A stretch of 64,000 nt of DNA from Pontibacillus chungwhensis (GCF_030166655.1 NZ_CP126446.1:558001-622000), one strand, 5' to 3'; shown: positions 42,206 through 51,526, counted from the stretch's first letter. Notes: a model not told the origin generated them from the sequence alone. Numbers and translations are program-made.

Positions 42206-43003
42206 TTAAGCCTCTTTTTGATCTAAAAGGTGTTCAATTGCTTTAGCTACAGAAGGAACAACTTGGCTTGCTTGTTCTTTTACAGCGGGTTCAGCTTGAG
42301 ACATTGCGTAACTGTGAGTGGTTAAGGAAAACATAGATAAATCATTAAACGAGTCTCCGACACAAGCAATTTCATTTGGCTCGATGTCGAATGATTCGAG
42401 GAGGTGTTCGATACCTGCGCCTTTACTAATATTTTTAGGCATCAGATCTAAACAAGCTGGATCTGAAATAAACGTATCGAGCACGTCGCCAAACTGCTCT
42501 TCAATTCTTTGCTGCATTTGCTTAAGGGCTATGTTGGCACCATGGAGCGAAATCTTAGACGGATGAATGATTGTTCCAAGCTGATCGGCTAGGTTAGGCT
42601 CAATAATCACCGGGCGGAACATACGCTTTTTCATGGCTTCTAGACCTTTACTCTCTTCCTTTACATAAACGTCTTTCTCTGTAGAGACCGTTGTAATGAG
42701 CTCTTCATGAACGGCTGCTTGAAAGACTTCTTTAACATGGGTTGGTTCAAATGTATGGCTATGGATATGAGAGCCATCCTTGTCGTAACCGAATGCACCG
42801 TTTTGACTAATGCGATTGGCTTTTCCTTCTAAGTCCATCATCTTTAGGACAGCTTCTATTTCATGGTCGAGGCGGCCTGTTGCGATTGTTAATTGAACAC
42901 CGTGATCCATAATCGTTTTGATCGCTTCGATATCACGGGGGCTCACCTCTTTCTCAAAGTTTAAAATTGTTCCATCTAAATCAAGAACAAGCATTTTAAT
43001 CAT
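42206..43003 (-). CDS. Cof-type HAD-superfamily phosphatase
   Basis: 265 residues, class IIB HAD hydrolase: motif I DLDGTIL, motif II TIATGR, Lys in PKNISKGAG and motif IV CVGDSFNDLSMF. The large cap inserted between motifs II and III is of Cof type. Such enzymes dephosphorylate sugar phosphates or cofactors such as FMN or PLP; substrate not predictable. ATG 43003 follows AGAAGGTGT. Confidence 0.88.
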   Translation of the reverse strand: MIKMLVLDLDGTILNFEKEVSPRDIEAIKTIMDHGVQLTIATGRLDHEIEAVLKMMDLEGKANRISQNGAFGYDKDGSHIHSHTFEPTHVKEVFQAAVHEELITTVSTEKDVYVKEESKGLEAMKKRMFRPVIIEPNLADQLGTIIHPSKISLHGANIALKQMQQRIEEQFGDVLDTFISDPACLDLMPKNISKGAGIEHLLESFDIEPNEIACVGDSFNDLSMFSLTTHSYAMSQAEPAVKEQASQVVPSVAKAIEHLLDQKEA

Positions 43004-43161
43004 ATGTAACACACCTTCTATTATATGGATTAGGTTCAAAGATTGATTTTACCATAAAAGTATTTTATAATTTGCAAGCGTTTTTATACAACTATTAAAG
43101 AATGTTATGATATAGAGAAAAAAGACATAACTGGTTAAAAGAGAAGAAATGGGGTGAGGGA

Positions 43162-44001
43162 ATGCCTGCTTCAGCTAGGGTTAAACGAGTGCTTAACAAT
43201 AATGTTGTTATCGCCATTCATCCTGTCCATGAAGAGGTTATTTTAATTGGTAAAGGGATTGGATTCGGCAAGAAAAACGGTGAAGCTCTTGATGTGAATG
43301 AAGTGGAGAAAACATTTTTATTAGAAGATAAGGTGATGCAAGAAAACTATAAGCAGCTCTTACCCTATGTAGGGGAAGAATTTATAGGGTTTATGGATGA
43401 TCTGCTGTCTCATATTGAGTATCGGATGAACAGTACGTTAAACGAGCATATTCACATTGCGTTAACCGATCACTTATCATTTGCGATTAAGCGGATGAAG
43501 GAAGGGTTAGAGTTTAACAATCCTTTTCTAATTGAGGTTCAGACGTTGTATCCTAAAGAACATGAGGTGGCTTTAGAGGTCGTGGATATGATTGAGAGCC
43601 GCCTGGGCTTTAAGTTTCCGGTAGGAGAAGTTGGCTTTATCGCGATGCATATCCATAGTGCTATAACCGATAAAGAGATCTCCCAAATTAGCAGGGATTC
43701 AGAGTTAATTAAGCAGTTAACTCAATTGATTGAAGATGAGCTCTCAATTGATCTGGATCGTCAGAGTATCGACTTTCACCGTCTTGTTCAGCACTTAAGA
43801 CGGGCGATCGACCGCGTTTATAAAGGCGAAGAAGTAGGAGAAAGAACAAAACTCGATGATCTGTTGAAAAGTGAATATCCTGTGTGCTATAATTTAGCTT
43901 GGAAGTTGATTAAAATTATGCAACAAAAGCTCAAGCAGCCAATTGACGACGCTGAAATTGTTTATTTAACGATTCATTTACAGCGTTTGCAATCATCATA
44001 A
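43162..44001 (+). CDS. glcT: PtsGHI operon antiterminator GlcT
   Basis: 279-residue RNA-binding antiterminator of the BglG/LicT family. CAT RNA-binding domain (1-60), PRD1 (about 65-170) and PRD2 (about 172-279), with conserved histidines in EHIHIALTDH, MHIHSA, DFHRLVQHLRR and LTIHLQRL. When glucose is taken up, GlcT is dephosphorylated by PtsG and binds the RAT hairpin just downstream to prevent termination. Its position ahead of ptsG and the matching RAT sequence identify it as GlcT. Confidence 0.92.
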   Translation: MPASARVKRVLNNNVVIAIHPVHEEVILIGKGIGFGKKNGEALDVNEVEKTFLLEDKVMQENYKQLLPYVGEEFIGFMDDLLSHIEYRMNSTLNEHIHIALTDHLSFAIKRMKEGLEFNNPFLIEVQTLYPKEHEVALEVVDMIESRLGFKFPVGEVGFIAMHIHSAITDKEISQISRDSELIKQLTQLIEDELSIDLDRQSIDFHRLVQHLRRAIDRVYKGEEVGERTKLDDLLKSEYPVCYNLAWKLIKIMQQKLKQPIDDAEIVYLTIHLQRLQSS

Positions 44002-44013
44002 ATGTTATTCTTT

Positions 44014-44046
44014 ACGTGTTACTGACACGATCAGGCATGAGTAAGG
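44014..44046 (+). promoter_or_regulatory. GlcT ribonucleic antiterminator (RAT)
   Basis: The sequence ACGTGTTACTGACACGATCA and the following GGCATGAGT closely match the Bacillus subtilis ptsG RAT. Its 3' half overlaps the 5' arm of the terminator, so the two structures exclude each other. Confidence 0.88.
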
Positions 44047-44127
44047 AAAGACAATACAAGTCATACTAAGGGCTACGTATACCCTTATGTGTGGATTTGT
44101 GAGTCTTTTTTTACTCATGCCTTTTTT
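44033..44127 (+). terminator. GlcT-controlled leader terminator of ptsG
   Basis: Arms AGGCATGAGTAA (44033-44044) and TTACTCATGCCT (44111-44122) are perfectly complementary and followed by TTTTT. The long loop contains a further small hairpin (AAGGGCTACGTATACCCTT). Confidence 0.9.
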
Positions 44128-44201
44128 AATGCTTTAAATGAAAGCGTTTGTGATTAGGCTGACAGCTTAAAAACAAAGAACATGAGAGGGAGGAAACGAG
44201 A

Positions 44202-46220
44202 ATGTTTAAACAAGCTTTTGGTACATTACAAAAGGTCGGTAAAGCTTTAATGCTTCCTGTAGCGCTTTTACCTGCTGCTGGTTTGCTACTCGGGTTTGGT
44301 ACGACTTTTCAAAATGAGACATTCTTAAATAAAGTTCCGGCGTTCCGCGCAGAATGGATTCAGATGATTGCTGAAGTCATGGCGGATTCTGGGGATATTG
44401 TATTTTCAAACTTAGCCTTACTATTTGCCGTTGGTGTAGCGGTTGGATTAGCTGGTGGTGAAGGTGCCGCTGGACTTGCTGCGATCATTGGTTACTTGAT
44501 TATGAACGTAACGATGGGCGCAATTGAAGAAGTTACGCCACAAATGGCATCTGATAGTGCCGCCTATGCGGAAGTATTAGGTATTCCGACGCTTCAGACT
44601 GGTGTCTTTGGTGGTATTATCATAGGTATTATATCCGCACTACTCTATAAGAGATTCTTTAATATTGAATTGCCTCAGTATTTAGGGTTCTTCCAAGGTA
44701 AACGTTTCGTGCCGATTGTAACGGCATTTACTTCTTTATTTGTAGGTATTGCGATGGTTTATTTATGGCCATTTGCTCAAAACGGTTTAAACGCGTTTTC
44801 ACACGTCATGTTAGAGCAAAACAAAGTGATTGCAGCGTTTGTGTTTGGTGTTATTGAACGTTCATTAATTCCGTTCGGATTACACCACATCTTCTATTCT
44901 CCATTCTGGTTTGAGTTTGGTACGTATACGAACCAAGCAGGAGAAATTGTTCGTGGTGACTACTCGATCTTCTTTGCTCAGTTAAAAGATAATGTTGAGC
45001 TTACAGCTGGTACATTCATGACAGGTAAATTCCCGTTCATGATGTTCGGTCTTCCGGCAGCTGCATTAGCGATCTACCATACAGCTAAGCCAGAGCGTAA
45101 AGCGGTTGTTGGTGGTATCATGGGTTCTGCAGCCTTAACTTCTTTCTTAACAGGAATTACAGAACCACTTGAATTCTCATTCTTATTTGTGGCACCATTA
45201 TTATTCGCCGTTCACGCGATCTTCGCTGGTTTGTCATTTATGGTAATGGAGATCTTGCAAGTTAAGATCGGAATGACATTCTCCGGTGGTTTGATTGACT
45301 ACTTGTTATTCGGGGTTCTGCAAAACAAAACCGATTGGTGGCTTGTTCTACCAGTAGGTGCAGCCTTTGCAGTCATTTATTACTTCGGATTCCGATTTGT
45401 AATTCTGAAATTCAACCTAGCAACGCCAGGTCGTGAGGATGAATCAGAAGATGGCGGAGCTGAAGTTGATGTGAATGAGAAACCATTTGAAATTCTTTCG
45501 GCTCTTGGTGGACAAGAAAATATCACATATTTAGACGCTTGTATCACTCGATTACGAGTATCTGTGGACGATAAAGGGAAAGTTGATAAAGATCGCTTGA
45601 AAAAACTTGGCGCATCAGGTGTAATGGAAGTTGGTAATAATATTCAAGCTATCTATGGTCCTGCTTCTGATTCAATAAGAGGACAAATTCAAGATATTAT
45701 TGATGGCAAAACGCCTCGTCCAGTGGATAAAGAGCCTGCTACAGAAGAATCTTGCGAGGCTCCTACAGGAGAGTTCAGCTTTGTCAGTCCTCTAAAAGGT
45801 GAAATTATGCCGATTTCAGAGGTGCCAGATGACGTATTTTCAGGTAAAATGATGGGGGACGGCTTTGCAATTCTTCCATCAGATGGTGAGATTGTTTCAC
45901 CAATTAACGGGAAAGTACTAAATGTCTTCCCAACGAAACATGCTCTTGGTTTACAAGCTGAAGATGGTACAGAAGTGCTGATCCACTTTGGAATCGATAC
46001 CGTAACCCTAAAAGGGGAAGGATTCGAAGCATTTGTATCAGAAGGCGACGAAATCACTCAAGGTCAAACTTTATTAAAAGTTGATATTGATTCCGTTCAA
46101 GAGAAAGTACCATCCATTGTCACTCCAATTGTGTTCACAAACCTTGGAGAAGGACAAGTTGTGAAGATTAACGCAGAAGGCGCTGTCTCACAAGGACAGA
46201 AGAATATTATTTCAATTTAA
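44202..46220 (+). CDS. ptsG: PTS glucose transporter subunit IICBA
   Basis: 672 residues with order EIIC-EIIB-EIIA. The membrane EIIC (about 1-400) includes [20 protein letters not shown] and [16 protein letters not shown] carries the phospho-cysteine Cys447 in [14 protein letters not shown] carries His595 in [17 protein letters not shown]. It imports and phosphorylates glucose with phosphate from HPr. Controlled by the RAT/terminator switch upstream. ptsH follows 18 bases later. Confidence 0.95.
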   Translation: MFKQAFGTLQKVGKALMLPVALLPAAGLLLGFGTTFQNETFLNKVPAFRAEWIQMIAEVMADSGDIVFSNLALLFAVGVAVGLAGGEGAAGLAAIIGYLIMNVTMGAIEEVTPQMASDSAAYAEVLGIPTLQTGVFGGIIIGIISALLYKRFFNIELPQYLGFFQGKRFVPIVTAFTSLFVGIAMVYLWPFAQNGLNAFSHVMLEQNKVIAAFVFGVIERSLIPFGLHHIFYSPFWFEFGTYTNQAGEIVRGDYSIFFAQLKDNVELTAGTFMTGKFPFMMFGLPAAALAIYHTAKPERKAVVGGIMGSAALTSFLTGITEPLEFSFLFVAPLLFAVHAIFAGLSFMVMEILQVKIGMTFSGGLIDYLLFGVLQNKTDWWLVLPVGAAFAVIYYFGFRFVILKFNLATPGREDESEDGGAEVDVNEKPFEILSALGGQENITYLDACITRLRVSVDDKGKVDKDRLKKLGASGVMEVGNNIQAIYGPASDSIRGQIQDIIDGKTPRPVDKEPATEESCEAPTGEFSFVSPLKGEIMPISEVPDDVFSGKMMGDGFAILPSDGEIVSPINGKVLNVFPTKHALGLQAEDGTEVLIHFGIDTVTLKGEGFEAFVSEGDEITQGQTLLKVDIDSVQEKVPSIVTPIVFTNLGEGQVVKINAEGAVSQGQKNIISI

Positions 46221-46238
46221 TTAAAGGAGAGATTTTTC

Positions 46239-46505
46239 ATGGCAGAACAAACAGTGAAAATTACAGCAAAAGACGGTGTGCACGCACGCCCAGCAACAGT
46301 ACTTGTACAAGAAGCAGGTAAATACGAAGCAGACGTTAACCTTGACTACAACGGTAAAAGCGTTAACCTTAAATCCATCATGGGAATCATGTCTCTAGGA
46401 ATCCCTTCAGGTGCAGAAGTAACATTCAAAGCTGAAGGTAGCGACGAAGAAGAAGCGCTTAAAGCAATCATCGACGTTGTTAAAAACCAAGAACTAGGTG
46501 AATAA
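46239..46505 (+). CDS. ptsH: Phosphocarrier protein HPr
   Basis: 88 residues. His15 (DGVHARPAT) receives phosphate from enzyme I, and Ser46 (LKSIMGIMSLG) is the HPr-kinase site used in carbon catabolite control. Start ATG follows AAAGGAGAG. It shares the ptsG transcript. ptsI (enzyme I), which usually follows, is absent: a strong terminator comes next. Confidence 0.97.
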   Translation: MAEQTVKITAKDGVHARPATVLVQEAGKYEADVNLDYNGKSVNLKSIMGIMSLGIPSGAEVTFKAEGSDEEEALKAIIDVVKNQELGE

Positions 46506-46515
46506 TCACCACCCA

Positions 46516-46550
46516 GAAAACCAGCATCCCTAAGGATGCTGGTTTTTCTT
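46516..46550 (+). terminator. Rho-independent terminator of ptsGH
   Basis: AAACCAGCATCC / GGATGCTGGTTT stem followed by TTCTT. Confidence 0.9.
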
Positions 46551-46562
46551 ATATCAGCTCTC

Positions 46563-46692
46563 TTTAGTGCGGTGAAAGAATGCAGGGTGCCAGACACGCT
46601 TTAGTGCGGTAGAAGTACGCAGGGTGTCAGACACGCTTTAGTGCGTTAGAAGTACGCAGGGTGTCAGACGCACTTTAGTGTGATAGAGCGTG
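46563..46692. repeat. Dispersed repeat family A, copy 3 (three tandem units)
   Basis: Three consecutive units of about 43 bases, each GCAGGGTGTCAGACACGCTT plus TAGTGCGGTAGAAGTAC-like spacer. It is the clearest tandem copy in the window. Confidence 0.88.
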
Positions 46693-46756
46693 CTTGTATT
46701 GGGGGTGAGGATTTTCTACAATGGAGGTAGGTAAGAATCGATGAGGAGTGAGTGGT

Positions 46757-47359
46757 GTGCAAGGATCTAATCATGCGGAGACGAATGAGGAGCTATATAA
46801 TCGGGCGAAGAAACTGTTTGTAGAGCGTGGCTATGAGGAAGTAACGATGAAAGAGTTAGCCAAGGAAGTTGGATGGAGTGAAAAACAATTAGTAAGAAGG
46901 TTTGGATCTAAAGGTGACTTTGTTATTGAATTGATGATGGAAGGTTTTTCACTTGAGGAAGAAGAGAACGATCCAGATGTCAGGAGCCTTAATACGAACA
47001 AAGCAGTAGCTGATATTGTGTATGACTACATAATGAAACGGTTGAACCGTTATTTGATATTTGGCAAGAAGTTGTTTAAAGAAATGATGACCTGGAGTTT
47101 AAGTCTTGCGAAGAAAAATCCGGAGATGATGAACAAGTTTGTTCAAATGGATTTTATGTTCGTTGATGATTTAATTACTTTTTTAGATGGATTGAAAGAA
47201 AACGGAGTTCTTGAAACAGAATTTGATTCTGTGCAAGCTGGGGAAATTGTTTACAGTGTGTTAGCCTTTGAATTCTTAGTTTATATTTATCAGTCTGATC
47301 ATACGAAAGATCAGCTACATGAAGGAATCCAGAAGAAGTTACATTTTATCTTTACATAA
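46757..47359 (+). CDS. TetR family transcriptional regulator
   Basis: 200 residues. N-terminal helix-turn-helix (YNRAKKLFVERGYEEVTMKE then LAKEVGWSEKQLVRRFGSKG) of TetR type, followed by a ligand-binding helical domain of unknown specificity. GTG 46757 is chosen because GGAG lies eight bases upstream; GTG 46748 lacks a ribosome site. Monocistronic, so its target is not obvious. Confidence 0.85.
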   Translation: MQGSNHAETNEELYNRAKKLFVERGYEEVTMKELAKEVGWSEKQLVRRFGSKGDFVIELMMEGFSLEEEENDPDVRSLNTNKAVADIVYDYIMKRLNRYLIFGKKLFKEMMTWSLSLAKKNPEMMNKFVQMDFMFVDDLITFLDGLKENGVLETEFDSVQAGEIVYSVLAFEFLVYIYQSDHTKDQLHEGIQKKLHFIFT

Positions 47360-47362
47360 AAA

Positions 47363-47394
47363 AGACGAGCCCAAAAGGCTCGCCTTTTTCTTTG
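47363..47394 (+). terminator. Rho-independent terminator
   Basis: GACGAGCC / GGCTCGCC stem with CTTTTTC after it. Confidence 0.85.
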
Positions 47395-47401
47395 GAACAT
47401 C

Positions 47402-47450
47402 CACTTTAACGCTGTACAGAGAAGAAGGGTGTCAGACACCCTTTGCAACT
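47402..47450. repeat. Dispersed repeat family A, copy 4
   Basis: CACTTTAACGCTGTACAG followed by GGGTGTCAGACACCCTTTG; a single unit. Confidence 0.8.
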
Positions 47451-47480
47451 GTAAAGAGTAAAAGGGAGAATCCAGCCAGG

Positions 47481-47654
47481 TTAGCTACGTTTTCGCATCT
47501 GGACTTGGGTGATGATTTCGGATTGAGATTGTTGGGTCTCTCCATTTACTTGGTCGAAAGCGTGTTTCGTACTAGCGCGTGGAGATTGGAAAGGGTCACT
47601 GTATAAATTCTTGAAAAAACGTTTGTCTACACGTTTCTCTGATTTATTGGCCAC
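47481..47654 (-). CDS. YpzG-like small protein
   Basis: 57 residues from GTG 47654, behind GGAGGGACC. It carries FKNLYSDPFQSPRASTKHAF and DQVNGETQQSQ, which match the YpzG family of small Bacillus proteins (probably forespore-expressed). It starts 12 bases after the sspK stop, so the two are co-transcribed, supporting a spore role. Function unknown. Confidence 0.72.
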   Translation of the reverse strand: MANKSEKRVDKRFFKNLYSDPFQSPRASTKHAFDQVNGETQQSQSEIITQVQMRKRS

Positions 47655-47666
47655 GACAGGTCCCTC

Positions 47667-47825
47667 CTAGAAATTTGTGTGATCGCGTTGGGAAGATTTG
47701 CGCGCTCGTTCTTGTGGGCGCGTGTTAATGGTGCCGTTTGCACGTTTAGCTCCGTATTCGGACTTAGCGCGTGCTTCACCATTTGGCTTTTTCTCAGGAA
47801 ATCCCACGGTTTTATTTCTTACCAT
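47667..47825 (-). CDS. sspK: Small acid-soluble spore protein K
   Basis: 52 residues. [20 protein letters not shown], then [20 protein letters not shown], closely follows Bacillus subtilis SspK. Minor SASPs are made in the forespore under SigG. The ATG follows CAGGAGGGATTAGA. It lies divergent from yfhJ, as in B. subtilis. Confidence 0.88.
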   Translation of the reverse strand: MVRNKTVGFPEKKPNGEARAKSEYGAKRANGTINTRPQERARKSSQRDHTNF

Positions 47826-47965
47826 TCTAATCCCTCCTGAGTCATCTCTTACACCCTCGCTAAGAATAAGTTCTTTTTAAGGGTGTAAGCATAGTATGTG
47901 CATCTAATCCGTTGCTATGTGATACAATGGGGTACAGATTGCTGGAAGTAAAAGAGGTGAATACC

Positions 47966-48232
47966 ATGGAAGATATTTTTGATCGGTTAGCGAATCGTCT
48001 ATGCGAAGAGAACGATCAGCTTAGTATGTATCAAGCACGTATTTGGGTGGAGTACTTGTGGGAAGATTTCGAAACGACAAGAGCTAAGGCCGGACGTGAA
48101 TATGAGGGGAAACAAGTGACGGAACAAATTGTAATGCAGTGGATTAACAGCTATGGTTCTCGTCTGCACGACTTTATGAGTCGAAACCCCCGTTATCAGC
48201 ACTTATTCAATGATGATCAACAATTGCACTAA
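47966..48232 (+). CDS. yfhJ: YfhJ family protein (WVELL domain)
   Basis: 88 residues; MEDIFDRLANRLCEENDQLS then QARIWVEYLWEDFE shows the WVELL-type helix. ATG 47966 follows AGAGGTGA; upstream codons are not homologous. Function unknown. Divergent from sspK. Confidence 0.87.
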   Translation: MEDIFDRLANRLCEENDQLSMYQARIWVEYLWEDFETTRAKAGREYEGKQVTEQIVMQWINSYGSRLHDFMSRNPRYQHLFNDDQQLH

Positions 48233-48254
48233 ACGATAAAATTTCTTACATGAA

Positions 48255-48292
48255 GAAAAGACACGGAATCAGGTTCCGTGTCTTTTTTAATC
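48255..48292. terminator. Bidirectional terminator
   Basis: AAAAGACACGGAA / TTCCGTGTCTTTT stem with T-runs both ways, between yfhJ and the convergent yfhP. Confidence 0.9.
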
Positions 48293-48295
48293 CTT

Positions 48296-49276
48296 TCATG
48301 TGGGTAGGACGTCTAACTTCTTTTGAAGCTTCTCTTCTGAAAAGATCCAGCCAGTATAAGAAGATAGGATATTTAAATCATCATCCAATGTCACCACTGC
48401 CACAAATGGATACCGTTCATTGGATCGATAACGCAAATCAATTAATCGTACCTCTGTATAATCATCGTATTCATCGATCTCCCATCGATACACAGGAGAG
48501 AAGGAAAGGAATGCATCCATATTCTCATCTTGAATAGCCTTTTGCATAACGGGTAGATCCGGAAGAGGTTTTCTCTTAAATTCATCAAGGATTTCTATTT
48601 CTCCGTTCTCTGCGCGGCCAACATAAAACTTATCCCCTGTTGTGATGGCTAGTCGCCATTTGTTGTAACGAATGGTAGGAGAGGTTACAATTTGCTCTAC
48701 ATGATCATAATGATTCTTGATTTTATTTACCATTTCACGTTTGGTGAAATATCGTTTAAGATAATAAAGGACAAGCACAAACCAAACAATGATAAAGGTT
48801 ATACCTGGATTTGCTCCAAGCCCCCAGGCTATGATTCCTACAAGGTGAAGGCCAAATATATACGGATCAAACGTGTTTATGATTCCGTAAGCAACCCACC
48901 TATTCGAAAAGGGTCTGTATGCTTGTGTGCCGTATGCATTAAATACATCTACAAATACGTGTAGAATAACAGCGAAGAAAGTCCATAACCATAAATGAAG
49001 GAAATCCACCTGAGGGAAAAAGGCATAAATCAATCCTGCGATTAAAATCCCCCATAAAGCAACAGCTGGCATTGAATGGGTAATCCCACGATGATGACGA
49101 ATATAGACCGCATTATTACGGAGTTTGTTAACAGTATCGAGGTCAGGAGCTTGAGAACCAGCCATTACGCCAATGAAAACGGCATTAAATAAGGCAGGAT
49201 CGCTTTGTACAGCAGGATCGAGCGTGGCTAGTCCCCCTAAAGCAACTCCCATAACAACATGGGTACCAGTGTCCAT
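48296..49276 (-). CDS. yfhP: YfhP-like membrane metal-dependent hydrolase (YdjM/PF04307 family)
   Basis: 326 residues. The metal-binding N-terminus MDTGTHVVMGVALGGLATLD and IRHHRGITHSMPAVALWG with about four membrane helices (to residue 180) are diagnostic of the 'LexA-binding, inner membrane-associated hydrolase' family. A soluble C-terminal beta domain follows. Adjacent to and divergent from mutY, as in Bacillus subtilis. Substrate unknown. Confidence 0.9.
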   Translation of the reverse strand: MDTGTHVVMGVALGGLATLDPAVQSDPALFNAVFIGVMAGSQAPDLDTVNKLRNNAVYIRHHRGITHSMPAVALWGILIAGLIYAFFPQVDFLHLWLWTFFAVILHVFVDVFNAYGTQAYRPFSNRWVAYGIINTFDPYIFGLHLVGIIAWGLGANPGITFIIVWFVLVLYYLKRYFTKREMVNKIKNHYDHVEQIVTSPTIRYNKWRLAITTGDKFYVGRAENGEIEILDEFKRKPLPDLPVMQKAIQDENMDAFLSFSPVYRWEIDEYDDYTEVRLIDLRYRSNERYPFVAVVTLDDDLNILSSYTGWIFSEEKLQKKLDVLPT

Positions 49277-49343
49277 CTTAAGCCTCCTTGTAGACTCTCT
49301 TCAATTTTTAGATAATTTTATTGTAACAAAAGGGTGAACAATT

Positions 49344-50420
49344 GTGAAAAAAGAACCAACTTACAATATGCTTGAAGGCTTTGATCTAGAAGCCTTTCGC
49401 CAGGATTTAATCCAGTGGTTCCAAGCCGAGCAGCGGATCCTCCCGTGGCGTGAGAATCAGGATCCATATCGGGTATGGGTGTCTGAAATCATGCTTCAGC
49501 AAACACGGGTAGATACCGTTATTCCATACTTCCAAAATTTCTTGGAGAAATTTCCGACACCAGAAGCACTCGCTTATGCCGAAGAACAAGACGTTTTAAA
49601 AGCGTGGGAGGGCTTAGGATACTATTCCCGTGCACGTAATTTACAAACGGCGGTGCGTGAAGTAGTCGAAGCCTATGACGGCAAAGTACCCGACAATGAG
49701 AAAGAACTTGGGTCATTAAAAGGAGTCGGACCATATACAAGAGGGGCCATCTTAAGCATTGCTTATGATGTACCGTCTCCCGCTGTGGATGGGAACGTCA
49801 TGCGTGTCTTATCACGTATTCTGATGATTGAAGAAGATATTGCCAAGCCGGCAACTAGAAAAATTTTCGAGTCGTTGATAAGAGAGCTTATCTCAAAAGA
49901 AGACCCATCTTCTTTCAATCAGGGATTAATGGAATTAGGCGCGCTTGTCTGTACTCCTAAGAGCCCGTCTTGTCTTCTTTGTCCTGTGCGCTCCCACTGC
50001 CGAGCTTTCCATGAAGGGAAAGAAACGGAACTACCTATTAAGTCTTCTAAGAAGAAACAAAAGCGTCTTCCTTACATGACTCTCGTTCTGCGAGATCAAC
50101 AAGGACGATATGTAGTCGAAAAGCGTCCTGAAAATGGATTGCTCGCAAACCTATGGCAGTTCCCGATGGTTCCTATACAGCAAGTGGACCGTGAAAAAGT
50201 TCCAGAGTGGGTGAAAGACCACTATGGGTTAGATATTGAACTGTTAAATACAGTGGATCACATCAAACATACTTTCTCCCATGTGATTTGGGATCTAGAA
50301 GTGGTTACTGCTTCAGCAAGTGGCGAATTGACCGCTAGCGATGCTCGTTTTGCTTCCAAAGAAGAACTTGAGGCTTTACCATTTCCGGTTTCCCACCAAA
50401 AAGTTCACAAACATCTATAA
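49344..50420 (+). CDS. mutY: A/G-specific adenine DNA glycosylase
   Basis: 358 residues. It removes adenine mispaired with 8-oxoguanine. Helix-hairpin-helix LKGVGPYTRGAILSIAYD with catalytic Asp in AVDGNVMRVLSR, catalytic Glu in SEIMLQQTRVDTVIPYF, and the 4Fe-4S cysteines in CTPKSPSCLLCPVRSHC (C-x6-C-x2-C-x5-C). The C-terminal NUDIX-like domain (about 230-358) recognises 8-oxoG. GTG start at 49344 follows AAAGGGTGA. Confidence 0.96.
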   Translation: MKKEPTYNMLEGFDLEAFRQDLIQWFQAEQRILPWRENQDPYRVWVSEIMLQQTRVDTVIPYFQNFLEKFPTPEALAYAEEQDVLKAWEGLGYYSRARNLQTAVREVVEAYDGKVPDNEKELGSLKGVGPYTRGAILSIAYDVPSPAVDGNVMRVLSRILMIEEDIAKPATRKIFESLIRELISKEDPSSFNQGLMELGALVCTPKSPSCLLCPVRSHCRAFHEGKETELPIKSSKKKQKRLPYMTLVLRDQQGRYVVEKRPENGLLANLWQFPMVPIQQVDREKVPEWVKDHYGLDIELLNTVDHIKHTFSHVIWDLEVVTASASGELTASDARFASKEELEALPFPVSHQKVHKHL

Positions 50421-50423
50421 AAG

Positions 50424-50456
50424 GACTGCCCCCGTTAAGGGGCAGTTTTTTTATTT
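50424..50456 (+). terminator. Rho-independent terminator of mutY
   Basis: ACTGCCCC / GGGGCAGT stem followed by TTTTTTAT. Confidence 0.9.
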
Positions 50457-50465
50457 AGCGATGCC

Positions 50466-50657
50466 GTCCAGTCTGTACGGTGCTAACCGGGCGCTTCCGC
50501 TATTGTGTCATCCAGCTGCAGCGCCCAGCACCTAGCAGACTTCCTTCACCTCCGGTCGATAAGTCAACATCGGATCGCTGTCGCTCTCCGTGTTTCCTTT
50601 ATCTCACTGCGGTTCAGTCCAGTCTGTACGGTGCTAAACGGACGCCTCCGCTTTTGT
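50466..50657 (+). repeat. Dispersed repeat family B, copy 3
   Basis: One full unit of 151 bases from 50478, plus a partial unit at 50629. Hairpin arms GGTGCT / AGCACC and GGGCGCT / AGCGCCC, again different from copies 1 and 2 yet still complementary. Confidence 0.88.
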
Positions 50658-50658
50658 G

Positions 50659-50883
50659 TTAGTCAACTACAGGTTTAGTCCCTGATGTCCATGTGGCTTC
50701 TCGTTTGGTGAAGCCTCCGCGGCTTTGGATCTCTTGATTGATCTCTCTTAAGATCGTCGTGCCTTCAGAATTAAGGTAAGGAACCATTTGACTTAAAGCA
50801 TGTTGGAAATAAACAAGCTCATCTTCGCGCCAGTCGTCTTTCTTTGTCACCGTAAGTTCAGTCATATCTCGACCAATATACAT
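50659..50883 (-). CDS. yfhS: YfhS-like small protein
   Basis: 74 residues from ATG 50883 behind GGGAGGGA. MYIGRDMTELTVTKKDDWRE and GFTKREATWTSGTKPVVD; same length and same neighbour (mutY) as Bacillus subtilis YfhS. Function unknown; a sporulation link is reported for relatives. A longer open frame upstream has no ribosome site. Confidence 0.78.
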   Translation of the reverse strand: MYIGRDMTELTVTKKDDWREDELVYFQHALSQMVPYLNSEGTTILREINQEIQSRGGFTKREATWTSGTKPVVD

Positions 50884-51033
50884 GATTTGATCCCTCCCAT
50901 ATATATAGGATGAGCAGTAAAAAGGTGACCTATACGGCAATGCTGTTGTGATTATTGGATTAATATGGAATTTAAATTTATTGGATAAACTTCGTGTTTT
51001 CTGCACAATCTAGTTGTTGCGGAGGTGATTAAG

Positions 51034-51228
51034 TTGGCTAAAAAACAAAACCAACAGCAAGCAAACCAAACAGCTTCAGGTACAAATGTTGATCACGTGA
51101 AACAGCAAAACCAACAGTCTGCACAAGGACAAGGGCAATACGGTACAGAATTTGCTCAAGGCCAAGGTAAAACAGACGTACAACACGTGAAACAACAGAA
51201 CCAAAAGTCTGCACAAAAGAAAAAATAA
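51034..51228 (+). CDS. sspE: Gamma-type small acid-soluble spore protein
   Basis: 64 residues, extremely Gln/Asn/Lys-rich: KQNQQQANQTASGTN then two related segments around HVKQQNQQSAQGQ and HVKQQNQKSAQKKK, with YGTEFAQGQG (the GPR-protease-like site) between them. Such SASPs store amino acids in the spore and are degraded on germination. TTG 51034 has GGAGGTGA five bases upstream; the GTG inside that ribosome site is not the start. Confidence 0.9.
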   Translation: MAKKQNQQQANQTASGTNVDHVKQQNQQSAQGQGQYGTEFAQGQGKTDVQHVKQQNQKSAQKKK

Positions 51229-51278
51229 CAGCATCATCATACGCGGATGTCGTAACCCCCAAATTTTAACGACTTCCT

Positions 51279-51380
51279 AAAAAGAAGAGTATCCCTGAAA
51301 AGTTTTCTCTTCCCTTGGTCTTTCTGCCTAATCAGCAGGAAGCCTACGGGAGAGGGGCTTAGGGGGTACTCTTTTTTCGT
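51279..51380 (+). terminator. Large terminator with internal hairpins
   Basis: AAGAGTATCCCT pairs with AGGGGGTACTCTT, followed by TTTTC. An internal hairpin (CTTTCTGCC / CAGGAAG and CCTACGGG region) fills the loop. This is most of the 298-base gap; no gene is seen in it. Confidence 0.7.
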
Positions 51381-51526
51381 GTTCTTTAAATAATTCTCCC
51401 TTTCCTCTCTGCGATTTAGTTTTATTATTTCCAATCGACTCTACTTATCGTTATAATAATATGAAGGAAAGATATAGAATTTTTAAATTAAAAAGGTCGT
51501 GTGAATAGAGGAGAAAGGGAGATTTC

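Noticed and set aside
44138..44152. Catabolite-responsive (cre) element near GAAAGCGTTTGTG before ptsG
   Set aside because: Matches only the left half of the cre consensus; glucose control is already explained by the GlcT antiterminator.
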